NCBI GenBank assembly: GCA_026874595.1
Contig: CM049321.1
Coordinates: forward strand, 46,865,797 to 46,929,796
Length of the DNA stretch: 64,000 nucleotides
Direction of reading: 5' to 3'
DNA from: Sipunculus nudus
Taxonomy: Eukaryota; Annelida; Sipuncula; Golfingiida; Sipunculidae
The notes beneath the pieces are model-generated. The model was not told the origin of the DNA. It did no database searches and saw only the letters and a list, made by a program, of their open reading frames with translations. The first letter of the stretch is position 1, and each line of letters opens with the position of its first letter. Both the position numbers and the translations under genes were made by a program. Shown piece by piece: positions 34,650-45,365 of this stretch.

Positions 34650-36903
34650 GGAGCGAGTAAAGGATCTGGTCTACACGGACGAGGTTATGGGTGTATACGG
34701 ACAACTTAATGATGTTTAGGATTCATGAAATGGAGAAGAAAGAGGCATGTTGATGTCATATTATCAGGCATGTCATGGCTTATGTTGATAACTACTAATA
34801 TGAGATGGTCCAATCTGTTTGGACCCATCTTGGAAATGAAGACCGGAATCTATACTCAGGCTACATTTCATGCAACACCCCATCATTTATTTAAAACTTC
34901 AAATAGTGAGACGCAGTCACTTCCTTGTATATTAATTTATAGCTCAGAAGTGCATGCATGATAAGAATGCCAGTAGATTTTGTACAATTAAAATTCATGT
35001 AAATAGAAAATTAATCAGAAAGTATGCAGGAATACGAATTATTTATTTTTAACTTGCAATTTAATATCGGCCTATTTTGGCCCGAGTATAGAATCCTGTC
35101 TTCACTTTCTAAGATGGGGTCTAAACAGACTGGACTGTCTCCTATTAGTAGTAATCAACATAAGCCATGACTAGTCCGTCACGTACGGACCCCATTTATC
35201 TGTGATATGGAGTCTGACCGTCTGGTGGTGAGAGTTCGCCCTGCGGTGCATGAAGGGACCTGTAACATGAAATACCACTGCTTGTTGTGGGATAGAGAAG
35301 CAATCTTGTATTTAATTATATATAGAAATAAACTTATTAAGTATCAAATTAAATCGATATATCACCTTTATGTGCACCTGTTAATGTTTTTTATCCTTTA
35401 AACTGCCGGGGTTCAGTTGTTGCATGCGCAACAGGACACTGCCGGAAAAGGAATCCCATGCAAATTAGGTGGGCAATCTATGCAAAAGAGGAATTCAGGG
35501 GGGCTTTTCCCAGGAATGCCAGTGCCGTGCACTAGGATAGACCTTGTTATGGGTTCATAACTGAAATGAGATTTCAGTTATGGGGATCCTCTTATGGAAA
35601 AGCGTAGCAGGGGTATATTGGGATATTTGCAAAATAAACACAGAAAATGGAGGCAATTTAGCAAATTTCTTACCAATAATGGCTAATAAACTGTTCTGGA
35701 GTAAAAAATAAATTATGTAGAAATGCCCTTATAAGGAAATTGTTAAGATTTCAACTCCTGTGGTTTTTTTCAGCCTGCCATGCGGTCATGTTTATCTTTT
35801 GTCACATGACCCTGTCCTTGACCTCATTGATATGAGAAAAGTTGTCCTCTGATTATTGTTCCAAATAAATTATAGTAAATATTGTTTCCATAACTTCCAT
35901 AGGCAAATTTGTTAAAACCTTAAATGATATAGCCATAAACGTATAAAGGACTTATTGAAGCCATATATTATCATTTACTCATAAGTATTATTCATGAAAT
36001 AAGATTTTTTCAATAGATTTATTAGCAATAAATTACTCTGGTACACCAGAGGTCAGGTCACAGGTCAGGTCATGGGTGACCAGAGTTCATGCCTAAGCAA
36101 CATGGCTGTGTCAGTGATGGTCTTCTGCTCTTCTCTTCATGATAAAATGCTGTTATATCATATATAACATAAACAGGAGACTCCACATGTATGGAAACTG
36201 ATATATAAAGGATATATAGGTGGAGTGAACATAGTATAAGCTGCATCTTATTCTTAATTACTCTTTTATTCTTTCCTTCTGATACATCAGAAGGACCGCT
36301 ACGATATTTCGTAAGAACATACTCAAGGCTGAGTATGGAGCCCGGGTCACCTGGTGTGTAATTCTCAGCCTTGCACCAAGGCAAATATAGACCATATTTC
36401 ATAAGCATCCTTCCCTTCATACATCGCATGTTGTCAATGATGCTAATTTCCTATTGGCTGTTCCAACTTGAAGGCGCCAGGGGCCCTACGGAGACGGAGT
36501 AATATCTGACTTCATTCAGAGTAAGTGTCCATACTTTTTTACATACTGATCATTCAGCAAAAGCTTTGGTCCTAACTGGGTCCAAGCATCTGTAACAATA
36601 ATAATATGTGGGGTTTGACTGGTGTCCTCACGTTACACAAGGCATAAACATATCTTAGGCATTGTACAGATTGGTACAACCTTTGATAGCATAAACTCTC
36701 CCCGCCAGAGGCTGCAGCGCTTGATCATTGTTTACTTTAGTATATATGTCTGCGCTGCAAGACTGCAGCAGAAGCCATGACATGCCTGATGATATGACAT
36801 CGACAAGCCTCTTACATCTCCCTTACATGAATCCCAAACATCATCACGTCCGTCCGTATACATCTATAACCTCGTCCATGTAGACTGGATTCTATACTCG
36901 CTG
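34650..36903. mobile_element. Nested inverted-repeat (fold-back) element
   Basis: Outer arms 34,650-34,790 and 36,765-36,903 are imperfect inverted copies, sharing 'catcaggcatgtcatggctt' and 'ggacgaggttat'. Inner arms 34,770-34,865 and 35,085-35,180 are inverted copies of each other, around 'catggcttatgttgat' and 'gaatc..tactc'. The motif 'cgagtatagaatcc' marks the ends of both. The interior shows no coding sequence. It appears to be a composite of related fold-back elements. Confidence 0.6.
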
Positions 36904-37600
36904 CCCTTTATTTAATGCCATTACCTCACTAAATCCACCGACCTATCCCACCCATCATTTCTGCATTTCTTGTATTTACATTTGTTTGTATCGTCTTATT
37001 CTATTTGTCTTGGAGATTTTCTCTGCATCATTAACTAGCTGTCAAACAGATCTTGGGTGTTATATACACTTACCTGTTCAAAAGACTATGGAAATCTTGG
37101 AGTATGGCCTACTATGGGCCCTATAAATACTGTTATACGATCGTTTTTGAAATACATACACTTCAAGACAGCAACTTGCAAACAAGCGATAATGTAAGGT
37201 GCAAAGACTAAAACCTGGATGTCGAATGTCGGATGCCAAGTATGATGCAAAGTTGGAAGGCAGATAATATGAAATAAGATTAGTTACCATTTATTCACCT
37301 ACAGTTCAATGGATTTGTTTTTGACCTGCAATTTATTACATAAAATTAATGATTATAAAATACAACAAATACATAAAAATAACACAGAACGTTTGACTAT
37401 GCATGTAAAAATAAGCTATTGATAAAATACAATTCAAAAGCATAAAATATCCATAGAGGTTGTGAGTTAAAAAGTTTAATACTGTATGGCACAAGATATT
37501 TTTTTAGGTGAGTAGTTCAGCATAATTAAACATCTAATCCTTTTATACCTGAAGGTCATTGTATTCTGACTTTGGGTACAACTAAGATAATTTAACATAT
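36904..37600. other. No gene recognised
   Basis: Spacer with no supported feature. Confidence 0.4.
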
Positions 37601-38261
37601 TGTAACACCCGGGGGGTGTAGCACACGTGAGTTCGGGTTAGTTTAATGAAGTCCTAACGGCTCGGGTTGATGTATCTGCACTTGACACTCTAAGTCGCAT
37701 GCATTCATAAATGAAATAAGGCAGCAGTACATGATTAAGGTTTTAATACAACTTAGTGATAACTTACAGATGGCAAAAGAAGATGGTGAGGCGCTCTCTC
37801 ACTCCGTTGCAGGCGAAGCCGGGGGCGTGGTGTCATTCCGCTACGCACAATACCCTAAACAATAATCCCCGTAAACGTAGGTTGGTAGAGTTGTCCAATT
37901 ATATACTCCTTTGCAGTATAGGTAATCCAAAAGTAAATGTGAATATTCCATTACAGAATCCCAATGGCAAGTTAACACATTACTTCTAAGGCTGACACGA
38001 GAGCTGGCCACCCTGAGAACGGACAGAGCAACACTCCACACTGTTCTCTGACACGCTCTGCGCGCGCTCTACTTATAGGCTGAAGGCGGACGGTGACCGT
38101 CCGAGCGGTGGCCGCATGGTCAGCCCTGCAGGGCGGTTATCGCCCAGCGCTACATTGCTGTTACAAGCCAGCAGACAAACCGCGCTTATGTAAGTGAGAT
38201 ACATAGCTTACCCGGGCACCTGCAGTGTGACTGACCCCTACGGAACCATGCATTCACTACA
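37601..38261 (+). repeat. Possible solo LTR
   Basis: The segment starts TGTAACACCCGGGG and ends CACTACA, and is flanked by ATAT on both sides (37,597-37,600 and 38,262-38,265). It is GC-richer than its surroundings and has a TATA-like 'cttata' near 38,070. TG...CA ends and a short duplication suit a Ty3/gypsy-type solo LTR. No internal retrotransposon sequence adjoins. The 4-bp duplication is AT-only and could be chance. Confidence 0.42.
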
Positions 38262-38265
38262 ATAT

Positions 38266-39850
38266 ATTAAATGACTATGATAAATTTCATAGTGCTGACT
38301 AAGAGTATCGAACATAGAAATACTTAAACATGTACACAGACGACCGGCTACATATATTAAAAATATATGACTAAGGCAAAAAAAAAGGTATGGTTCTAAA
38401 GGGCACTTTTTTTCAGAAGTCAGTGAGAGCGGGCGGTATTTTATTTTTTTTTCGTTTTTTTACGTTTCCATAAACATGTCATATGATCAGGGAAACGCAT
38501 GGGAATAACATATATTTTTGCTAAACAAGTAAAAGCACTAAGCCTACATAAATATTATTATTTTAACCCTCTTGTAGAATAAAATAAAAATTAAAAAAAA
38601 AAATTGATGCGGGGGGATAAAACTGATGCGGGCGGTGCCTAAGAAATATACGTTATATTATTATTATTTGTTTTTGCCTAATAAATATATAAAAAAAATA
38701 CAGTGATTATAATAGTTACATGTAGCCTACAATTTAAATTTAAAATGACTGTGTGTTCAAAGGTTAAAATATAACTGTAAAATTATTAAAGGAACTAAGA
38801 GTTATTATGACATTCCTGTACCTGTTAGTTACATAATTATAATACTGTGAATAAGAGTTAAGAATAAAAATGACAATGACTAAGATTTATGTATAATGTA
38901 TTTTTTTCGAGCTCCATCATCCTTAAAAATAGATAATCTTTAGTTTTGACTTGAGGTACAACACAATCTTGACTAGTCCTGTATGTGTTTTAGGAATGTC
39001 TGGCAGATTATTTAAAAATAAGGTATGCCGGAGCATTGTAATCATGAATGTTATACATTAAAGGGGCCCAATCACCTATTTGACCTGAATAAAATAAAAG
39101 TAATTCCTTGGAGCTTTTATAAAATTAGGCAAGAAAACTTATTCAATATTGCTGTGTTTTCAAACATGTTGCTGAAAAAAAAGTTAGTTCTTACATCAAC
39201 TAAGGCGTTATAAGAACTCTTCACAACCAAAATAACCCTTAGATCATTAATATATACACAGAGGAGGCCACAAGTCACACACATTTTTTTTTTCAAAATG
39301 TAGGCACCTTTAAACCTAGTGATAATTAATAAACCTAATGTGAAACATCCAACCATTTCAGCTTTTTTAAAATCAACAAATCTTAAGCTTTGCCTGTTTG
39401 AAAAATTCATGACAAAACGTACCATTTTATTCTGAGCAGTCTGTAGTCCAGTTTGCCGGGTTTTTATGGAGTCCCTGATACCAAGTATTACAAGTAAAAT
39501 AGAAAAGGTCTAAGGTCTGAGGAAAACCTAACAATTTTCTGTACCTGAAATTCAGATTTACATGTTTAATGTACAGAAATAATATTTTAGTATTAATTTT
39601 ACATATGACCGTGTTACTCATAATATTTCCAGGAAGGGTACGATCAAGTACTACCCGAAGATATCTAACATTTAGACATATGTCCACGTTATGACATTGG
39701 ATAGATCACGTATTAATCCTTCCATTTGTCACAGAGGTAAGGTGTACAGTTTCTCCACCCCGTATACTGGCCAGTCAAATGAAGAGAAGGGACAGTTTGT
39801 TGATTATAATCCCGACAAATTCAAGGTAAAAATTCACATACAATTATACA
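38266..39850. other. No gene recognised
   Basis: Very AT-rich spacer with T runs near 38,405-38,460 and chance frames. It forms the left flank of the virus-like block. Confidence 0.4.
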
Positions 39851-39990
39851 TTATCTATACCGTGAGATCATCTCTCTGTGCGTAAAAACCCGAGGTGGTG
39901 CGACCACACTGTGGACGCTTTACTAACATCCTAGTGACATATCCGCATGACCGGGGGCGCTTACTGATAACAACACAAGTGCGACTGTAC

Positions 39991-40347
39991 TTATCGGCCA
40001 GACCCCCGAGCCGTGACAGTCTTCGTTGTGGTTGAAATGGTCGAACAGATTTGCACGGGTCGGTGTATCTGACCAATTTGGATCAATTTGATCAATTTGA
40101 AGCCGTGTACGATGTTGGTGATGCAGGTCATCCTCCCACCCTCTTGATCTTTTTTGTTGGCAAAATCAAGGGTGCTGATACTGTGATGGTGGTTCAAAAC
40201 GGCCTCGTCCACCATCCACGACCTGCAGTATTTCAGCAAGGACCGCACATAGTTCAAGGTAAAGTCAAACCTCTCGCCATACCCTTGCCTTTTGGCCAGC
40301 AAGCGTTTGAAGTTGTTAAAGTCGTTTTCCAGCTGAGAGCGAGACAT
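39991..40347 (-). CDS. Unknown 118-residue protein of the virus-like block
   Basis: The frame opens Met-Ser-Arg-Ser-Gln-Leu and its N-terminal half is rich in charged and aromatic residues (Lys/Arg/Asn/Phe), as in a folded soluble protein. The C-terminal part turns Thr/Ile-rich and may be a frame error, because an alternative frame (39,855-40,076) also reads on for 70 residues. There is no signal peptide or membrane segment. It diverges from the gene at 40,521 and probably shares its promoter region. No family recognised. Confidence 0.45.
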   Translation of the reverse strand: MSRSQLENDFNNFKRLLAKRQGYGERFDFTLNYVRSLLKYCRSWMVDEAVLNHHHSISTLDFANKKDQEGGRMTCITNIVHGFKLIKLIQIGQIHRPVQICSTISTTTKTVTARGSGR

Positions 40348-40520
40348 GTTGCGGCTGCTGGTTGACTGTGTGGCTGTAAAAGTGACTGTTCCGGCTCCAG
40401 CTTTTTATTGGGACCGGACTTAAGTTGTGGCGTCATCATCACCACGTGATAATGCAACACCGGATTTAAAAGTTTGCTAATACCGGAGCTGCCATCACAA
40501 CCAGCACAACCAGCAAAATT
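40348..40520. promoter_or_regulatory. Putative bidirectional promoter
   Basis: The 173-bp gap between divergent frames holds an E-box CACGTG at 40,443-40,448 and a TATA-like 'atttaaaa' at about 40,464-40,471, placed ~50 bp before the plus-strand ATG. Proposed from gene arrangement only. Confidence 0.3.
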
Positions 40521-40888
40521 ATGGCATCGATGAAAGACCTCGAAGCTCAGTCCTTGTTTGAGACAAATAAGGTGGCCGATACAAACGAATCATTCCCGAT
40601 TTCTGTGTACAAAGTTGACAAGCAGAAAATTTGGGAGCCCGGGAACTTTTACGCCCGTAAACTCTTCCATGTAAAGTACAAAGACAAATGTTTGGACTTT
40701 TACAGTTCGGCCGCTCCCAAGTTTAACAAGTGGAACCACGATTTGATTTTTTCGGTGGAGTTTGGCATGTTCGAGAGCCTGAGAAGAGAACATGATATTT
40801 TATGCTTCTGTGGAACCACCCAGATTTCGACTACCACAAGGCCAGGCAGATCGAGAAAGACAATAAAGCCACTGCCGCAACGGAGTAA
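40521..40888 (+). pseudogene. Unknown ~120-residue protein, one frameshift
   Basis: ATG at 40,521 follows 'cagcaaaatt'. About 90 residues read well (charged, with Lys/Phe/Tyr/Trp-rich segments such as 'KWNHDLIFSVEFGMFESLRR'). At about 40,790-40,800 the protein-like reading moves to another frame, which continues with an acidic and basic C-terminus to TAA at 40,886-40,888. The original frame instead runs into Thr/Arg-rich low-quality sequence to 40,904. A single-base indel is the simplest explanation. No family recognised. Confidence 0.45.
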
Positions 40889-40900
40889 AAGGGTTGATAG

Positions 40901-41224
40901 ATAAACTGCTACCGGAGTTTTAAAGGTTATGTTCAGAATGTGGAAATCCGCCAGGAAATGCAAGCCCACAGCAGGGACCACCAACCCATCGAAATCAAGT
41001 GGTATGAGATGAACGACATATTTGTGCTTAGTTTGAAGGAGTTACGGAGCTTGAACAACCAACTTCACGCAGCCAAACACATGATGGACAAAAAGCCACT
41101 CAAACGTTCATACGAGGATACACCTGTCAAAATGGAGATGGCAAAGAAAACGTTATGTGAACTCACTTTATTTTTAATTGGAATCATTCATATCCATCAG
41201 ACTAATACAACATGTGAAATGTAA
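40901..41224 (+). CDS. Unknown ~100-residue protein
   Basis: Open from a stop at 40,898 to TAA after 'CEM'. It has no convincing ATG near its start (the first usable codon is GTG at 40,940), so it may be a continuation or second exon of the preceding gene. The middle segment 'IKWYEMNDIFVLSLKELRSL' is amphipathic, and a basic stretch follows (KKPLKRS). The last ~20 residues are hydrophobic. AATAAA overlaps the stop region. Function unknown. Confidence 0.35.
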   Translation: MNCYRSFKGYVQNVEIRQEMQAHSRDHQPIEIKWYEMNDIFVLSLKELRSLNNQLHAAKHMMDKKPLKRSYEDTPVKMEMAKKTLCELTLFLIGIIHIHQTNTTCEM

Positions 41225-41315
41225 AATAAATCAGCAAGTCAGTAAGTTTATATACAAAGCTTGTATTTATTTGTTTTTACAGAGACTGCATGAATGAGTG
41301 AATAAATGAAGTCGG

Positions 41316-42188
41316 TTACATACAAAATAAATTTCCCTTTAAATCATATTGGTTTTCTCTTTTAAGTTGATTTATAGTTTCCTGTATTTCCTTTTTAGAA
41401 ATATAAGACTCTCCCCCGTGGTACGGAACTAGGTGTTCCATCACCCGGTCATCGAATCGGACTCTCCTCCAATCTTGTCTTCTGGTTTGCCTTCTTTCAT
41501 CTCCTGCAGTTTTTATGTCCACCATCATGACAGTATCGTGTTGTTTCCTGGGCTGGTCCCACCGTCCACTCCATATCCACCCTCCTCTTCGGTTTGTCTT
41601 TATTCTTTGTGTGTGTGTTTTTTTTTGCAACACTATCAAGTATTCCCCCTGACCGCTTCCCTCTGCAAGGGTTTCAACACATTCTCCACCAGTTCGTCCG
41701 ACAAAAAGTCCGACCCCTTCAGCTGTTTCTTCAGACAAAGCGAGCAGACGTCTACCTGAGTATCGGCGGTTCCGTTTTCAAAGGCTGTGGTAAAAGTCTG
41801 ACATGGACACTGGACCTTGTCCGTCACTCTGAACCTGACATATTTCACCGTGTTGTAGCTCACGGTTCTCAGAACGATGTGCACGTCTTAGACTGGCTTG
41901 CTGCATAATTTCAACGGGGCGATGACGTCCAGGGAACTGCTCCATTTGACCAGATTCTCCCACTTGGTTTTCAACCTGTTGGTCTACATTTGAGGCGAAG
42001 TCCCAGCTTGTATCTTTTAGGAAGGTCAGGAATGAATCGGACAAGGAGACGCACATGAAAAAGTAAAATAGTTGACTTGGCTGGTGATGTTCACGGCTAA
42101 TTCCATGTACTGCACCCCAAGGAGGTGCATTGCAAACAAGAAGGCTGGCACTTTCTATCCAAAGAACACAAACATGGGTTCCAAACAT
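41316..42188 (-). pseudogene. Unknown protein broken over three frames, Cys-rich middle
   Basis: Three overlapping minus-strand frames, 41,778-42,188, 41,636-41,884 and 41,316-41,738, succeed each other as plausible parts of one gene of ~270 residues. The middle part carries a Cys cluster (C-P-C ... C-S-L-C). The C-terminal part is strongly basic (QTRRQDWRRVRFDDRVMEHL) and ends Leu-Phe-Cys-Met. The 5' part also reads plausibly in an alternative frame containing stops. Its 3' end converges with the plus-strand gene ending at 41,224. No family recognised. Confidence 0.4.
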
Positions 42189-42398
42189 AGCGTCGGAGAC
42201 GGACTTAACGTGCTAAAGCCGCTGGTACAGGTAGTCGCATGATTAGGAGGAGAAGATGATTTCGACTAAAACTTGCCTTTGTCGACACTGGAGCTTTTTT
42301 CTTTCCTGGAAACCATAGCTAAAATTGTATTTTTGTGCTCTTTGCAGTAGCTCAGAGCTTTGTGATAACAGGTCGGTCTTAGCGAATCTATTTACAGC

Positions 42399-42644
42399 TC
42401 ACATGGGAGTGACGTAAGGGATTGACCCCATTCTACCGAGGCCGGAATTGCTACGACCGTACCTACTGGCTTTTGGTAAAGCCTTACACCTCCTGCCGGT
42501 AATCTTTTTTCTCGCCATTCCCAGTTTAAGGTCGATGTGTTTCTTTTTCAGTTTCATGGGCTTGTCTTTTAACTGTTTGACCTTTTCGATCACTTTCTTT
42601 ACATTTTCCTTAATTCCCCTACCCCTCCTGAAACTCCATCGCAT
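42399..42644 (-). CDS. Small very basic protein, 81 residues
   Basis: Roughly a third of the residues are Lys or Arg. The N-terminal half is 'KENVKKVIEKVKQLKDK'-type helix. The C-terminal half has 'RKKITGRR' and a Gly/Ser/Arg-rich tail ending Tyr-Val-Thr-Pro-Met. Length and composition suit a nucleic-acid-condensing or core-type protein of a DNA virus-like element, but no specific family is recognised. It lies between two other minus-strand genes of the block. Confidence 0.4.
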   Translation of the reverse strand: MRWSFRRGRGIKENVKKVIEKVKQLKDKPMKLKKKHIDLKLGMARKKITGRRCKALPKASRYGRSNSGLGRMGSIPYVTPM

Positions 42645-42971
42645 GTTCCATCTCCTGCGCCTTCTAGTGTAACTAGACTTCTAGTTATTTCAGTAATCTC
42701 GTTCAGTGTTCAATCGTCTACCTTATTATCCTGATCAAAAATAGTCTAATAAGACGTCTTTGCACCTGGAAATATAACATCCAGTTCCCCTCTCCCTCGG
42801 TCTCAGGACCCTATGATTTCTCTGGCGTTCTTCAGTGCGCCGTTTTAGGAGCTCATGCATCAGCCCATACAAGGAGAGTAAAGTATAATAGACCTGAAAG
42901 GTCGGGTAAAGTTTTCTGTGCCCGTTTTTTTTAAGGTATTTGGGTGGGGGTCTGTCGTATGTGTAAATTTG

Positions 42972-43306
42972 CTAGCAGGCGGCTTGAAAGCCTCGATTTA
43001 TGTTGGTCTTGTGCGGTTGTTTGAAGTTCGTGAAGGAATGACATTCACCGAATAGTTTGCAAATGGCATAGTTTATCATGTAGCGGATATTAACCCTCTT
43101 GACCTTGGGCAGGGTATTAAACAGCAGCCTGTCCACATCTCGAAATGCTTGGTCAGGAAGAGACTGCAAAGTTCAGCGTCATAAGGGATATGAATCTCCT
43201 AGTAGTTGAACCCGAAAACAGGTTCAGGCTCAAAGTCAAAGGTTTCCAGGGAGAAATTTTCCACCACCTTTCCTGTCAACACACAGACGTATCCTGAAAT
43301 GTCCAT
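42972..43306 (-). pseudogene. Unknown protein with one stop and one frameshift
   Basis: ATG at 43,304-43,306 starts a protein-like frame (Met-Asp-Ile-Ser-Gly-Tyr; later 'FDFEPEPVFGFNY'). It meets TAG at 43,199-43,201, stays plausible for ~15 codons, then passes to another frame that reads to 42,972 ('FNTLPKVKRVNIRYMINYAI'). A short ordered protein of ~110 residues is likely. No family recognised. Confidence 0.4.
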
Positions 43307-43801
43307 GGTCTGGGTCGAGGTCAGTCCACCACACCACACATGTGAATTATTTTATGTGTGGGGCAATAGTAACAGCTATCCGTTTCCGTCATATGTCCAA
43401 AATTTATAAAACCTCTGTCCAAGTAAGGTCTTACATATATTAGTTTGGCTACTTATTATATTTTGCTTTTGTTTGTGATGCAAATGTTTGTCCCTTTCAT
43501 CCCCCAGGCGGGGACTTACACTTCCTCGTTGGTTATGGGGGTGGGTTTGAATCTGGGTTGCCCTTTTTCAAGAGATTTAATCATCTTCTGAGTCATCATC
43601 GTCTGTACAATGAGGAGGATTTAAACGTTCTCATAGTAACACGTCGTTTTTTGGTACATCGGTCATAACCTTGGCAAGGGTCATTTTAATCGACCTGTGA
43701 AACTAGATGTGGATGAGCTTTAAGGTGAAAAAGATGTGGGAGGATGGGATGTGCCCAACTGTGACACAGTAGGGAACATTGAACTGGTGGTGAGGTTGCT
43801 A
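43307..43801 (-). other. Interior of virus-like block, decayed coding traces
   Basis: Short minus-strand stretches look protein-like, for example an acidic Asp-Asp-Asp-Asp-Ser-Glu-Asp-Asp run near 43,585-43,610, but stops interrupt every frame. Confidence 0.3.
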
Positions 43802-44163
43802 ACCAGTACCTGCTGCCACCTGTGGTGCAGATGGAACACTACCGGTGCTGGTTACATTTTGAGGCGGGTTGGTGTGTTTGGAAATATCATATAGGTTTTG
43901 CCTTTCCAGCGTAGTATTAATATCATAGTATTTAACGAAGCCGCGGAAAGGTAGGGGTCATTGGGGTGTTCAGCTAACTCTTGTTTAAGTGAAACTCTTG
44001 TTTCCTTTTAAGTGGATTATAACTTGACCTGTGAAGGTCAAAGTCCCCTGTAATTATTTGCTGGGCTACGTCACCTATGAACTGAGAGACTGTAGGCGGA
44101 GCATTTCGCAGTATGTTCCTTGCTTTCCCTTAACTGGCGTTTTCCAACTGCTGCAAGTATGGA
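43802..44163 (-). pseudogene. Small Polinton/adintovirus-type protein remnant
   Basis: On the minus strand, 44,163-44,133 reads a Leu/Gln-rich segment ending at TAA (44,130-44,132). 43,977-44,129 then continues with 51 good codons including 'APPTVSQFIGDVAQQIITGD'. After a frame change a tail runs to TAG at 43,799-43,801, ending in a Pro/Ser/Ala/Gly-rich stretch. The layout (Leu-rich helix, K-A-R-x-I-L, G-x-hydrophobic-x-L, then basic L-K-R-K) recalls a small protein recurrent in Maverick/Polinton elements. I rely on memory of that pattern and not on an alignment. Confidence 0.4.
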
Positions 44164-44170
44164 AGGTAAA

Positions 44171-45110
44171 TTTTACCTGCTTCATTAAAGGAGACCATGA
44201 TTCAGCAAAGCTTGTTCTTTTACCTCAATTTAGTCGTTACTTCTAACCTGTTTTATATATTTCTCATCATCATCATATATAACAGCGTGGGTTGGAATGG
44301 CAAATCGAATACCTCCGTCCGAATGGGTGGTGGTATCCACTATGAAAAAAAGTATGAGGTTTGCCTTCAATCACAAATGTCACCTAATTAAGGCTGTCTT
44401 TGATCCGGACTACAGAGGTGACCAGTAACGCAACAATAAAAGCGAACTGTAACACCCTTTTCCCCTGTGCTCAGACTACTTAATTTATCTTGATTTCATA
44501 GCAGGAATCAACTTTTTAACCATGGTCCTATTGATATTCCTCATCTTGTGACCCATAATGTTAACGAAGTTCTAATCGGTCACAGAGTGTTTTTTGTATC
44601 CATTGATTTTTTTTCATTATCACTGAGGATGATTGTATATATTTATAAAAAAAAAATATTGCTTCCGTCATGTGTACGCATTTACTTATTCGGACCATAT
44701 TCCCAGGTCCATTTTGGCATTATGTATGTATATTATTTGAATATTCCATGATAAACGCAAAAATCCTATTTTTCCTTAACCCCAATCTGGTAGGTTGCAT
44801 GAATGAATCATAACTTCCTGGTGGAGGCAATAAACTTTATAAAAAAACTGAAATATTTAGTTTAAGTAATGTACACATTAATTTCCTAGGATTTTATCTA
44901 TCAAAGCATTGGTATTTTCACGTGAATAATGTCAGGACCTAAGATGATTATTCAAACTTCGCCCTGTTTTGGTTTTCCACAATCACGTAACTTAATAGGT
45001 GGTTCAAGATTTTATCTTTACATCATATTCTCTAGTTGATAGACAATCTGCTTTAAAACGACGAGTTTATTTGCACTGTTTACTACTCTTTAAAGTGTTT
45101 TCAAATGTCT
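44171..45110. other. No gene recognised
   Basis: AT-rich spacer to the right of the virus-like block. No terminal repeat matching 39.7-39.9 kb was seen. Confidence 0.4.
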
Positions 45111-45310
45111 GGGCCTTGATAGTCAAGTGGTTAAGCGCTCGGCTCTCTCAGTTGGCGACCCGGGTTCGATCTCCGGCGTAGCTATGAGAGTGGGTGGTGG
45201 TGGCCCATCTGAGTCCGGTTGTTTTCTCCGGGCTCTCTGCTTTTTACCACCTTCAGACACTACCAAACGCCACCCCAGAGCCATAGAGGGTGTTTCGATT
45301 AGTTATAAGA
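45111..45310 (+). repeat. tRNA-derived SINE
   Basis: The head 45,111-45,182 carries a Pol III A-box-like 'tagtcaagtggttaagcg' and B box GGTTCGATCTC (45,163-45,173), so it derives from a tRNA. The body follows ('gagagtgggtggtggtggcc', 'gttttctccgggctctctgc', 'cgccacc..agagcca') and matches 17,668-17,830. An A/T-rich tail runs to about 45,365. The 3' half departs from a tRNA, so this is not a functional tRNA gene. Confidence 0.8.
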
Positions 45311-45365
45311 ACTATTTGTATAATCCATGTAAAATAAAATATTTTTATAATTATATGTTTTTATA

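Larger units (their letters stand above)
39855..44170. mobile_element. Candidate decayed virus-like DNA element (Maverick/Polinton-like?)
   Basis: The block is visibly less AT-rich than its flanks and densely packed with protein-like frames: 39,991-40,347 (-), 40,521-41,224 (+), then 41,316-44,170 (-). The first pair diverges across 173 bp and the next converges across ~90 bp, with AATAAA near both 3' ends. Nearly every gene is broken by frameshifts or stops. One minus-strand protein (43,802-44,163) resembles a small protein that I associate with Maverick/Polinton and adintovirus-like elements. No integrase, type-B polymerase, packaging ATPase or terminal inverted repeat was found, so the class is tentative. 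Confidence 0.4.

Noticed and set aside
40051-40365. Plus-strand 104-residue frame
   Set aside because: Antisense shadow of the minus-strand 118-residue gene. The minus frame has the better start and composition.
41433-41908. Plus-strand frames of 104-108 residues
   Set aside because: They are antisense to the minus-strand Cys-rich and basic frames, which have better protein-like composition and fit the gene arrangement.
39855-44170. Bacterial contamination as the source of the compact gene block
   Set aside because: There are no ribosome binding sites or operon-like overlaps. AATAAA signals, decay and continuity with AT-rich eukaryotic flanks fit an endogenous element better.
45111-45182. 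Possible tRNA gene
   Set aside because: A and B boxes are present, but the arms do not close as a tRNA and the sequence continues into a SINE body found again at 17.7 kb.
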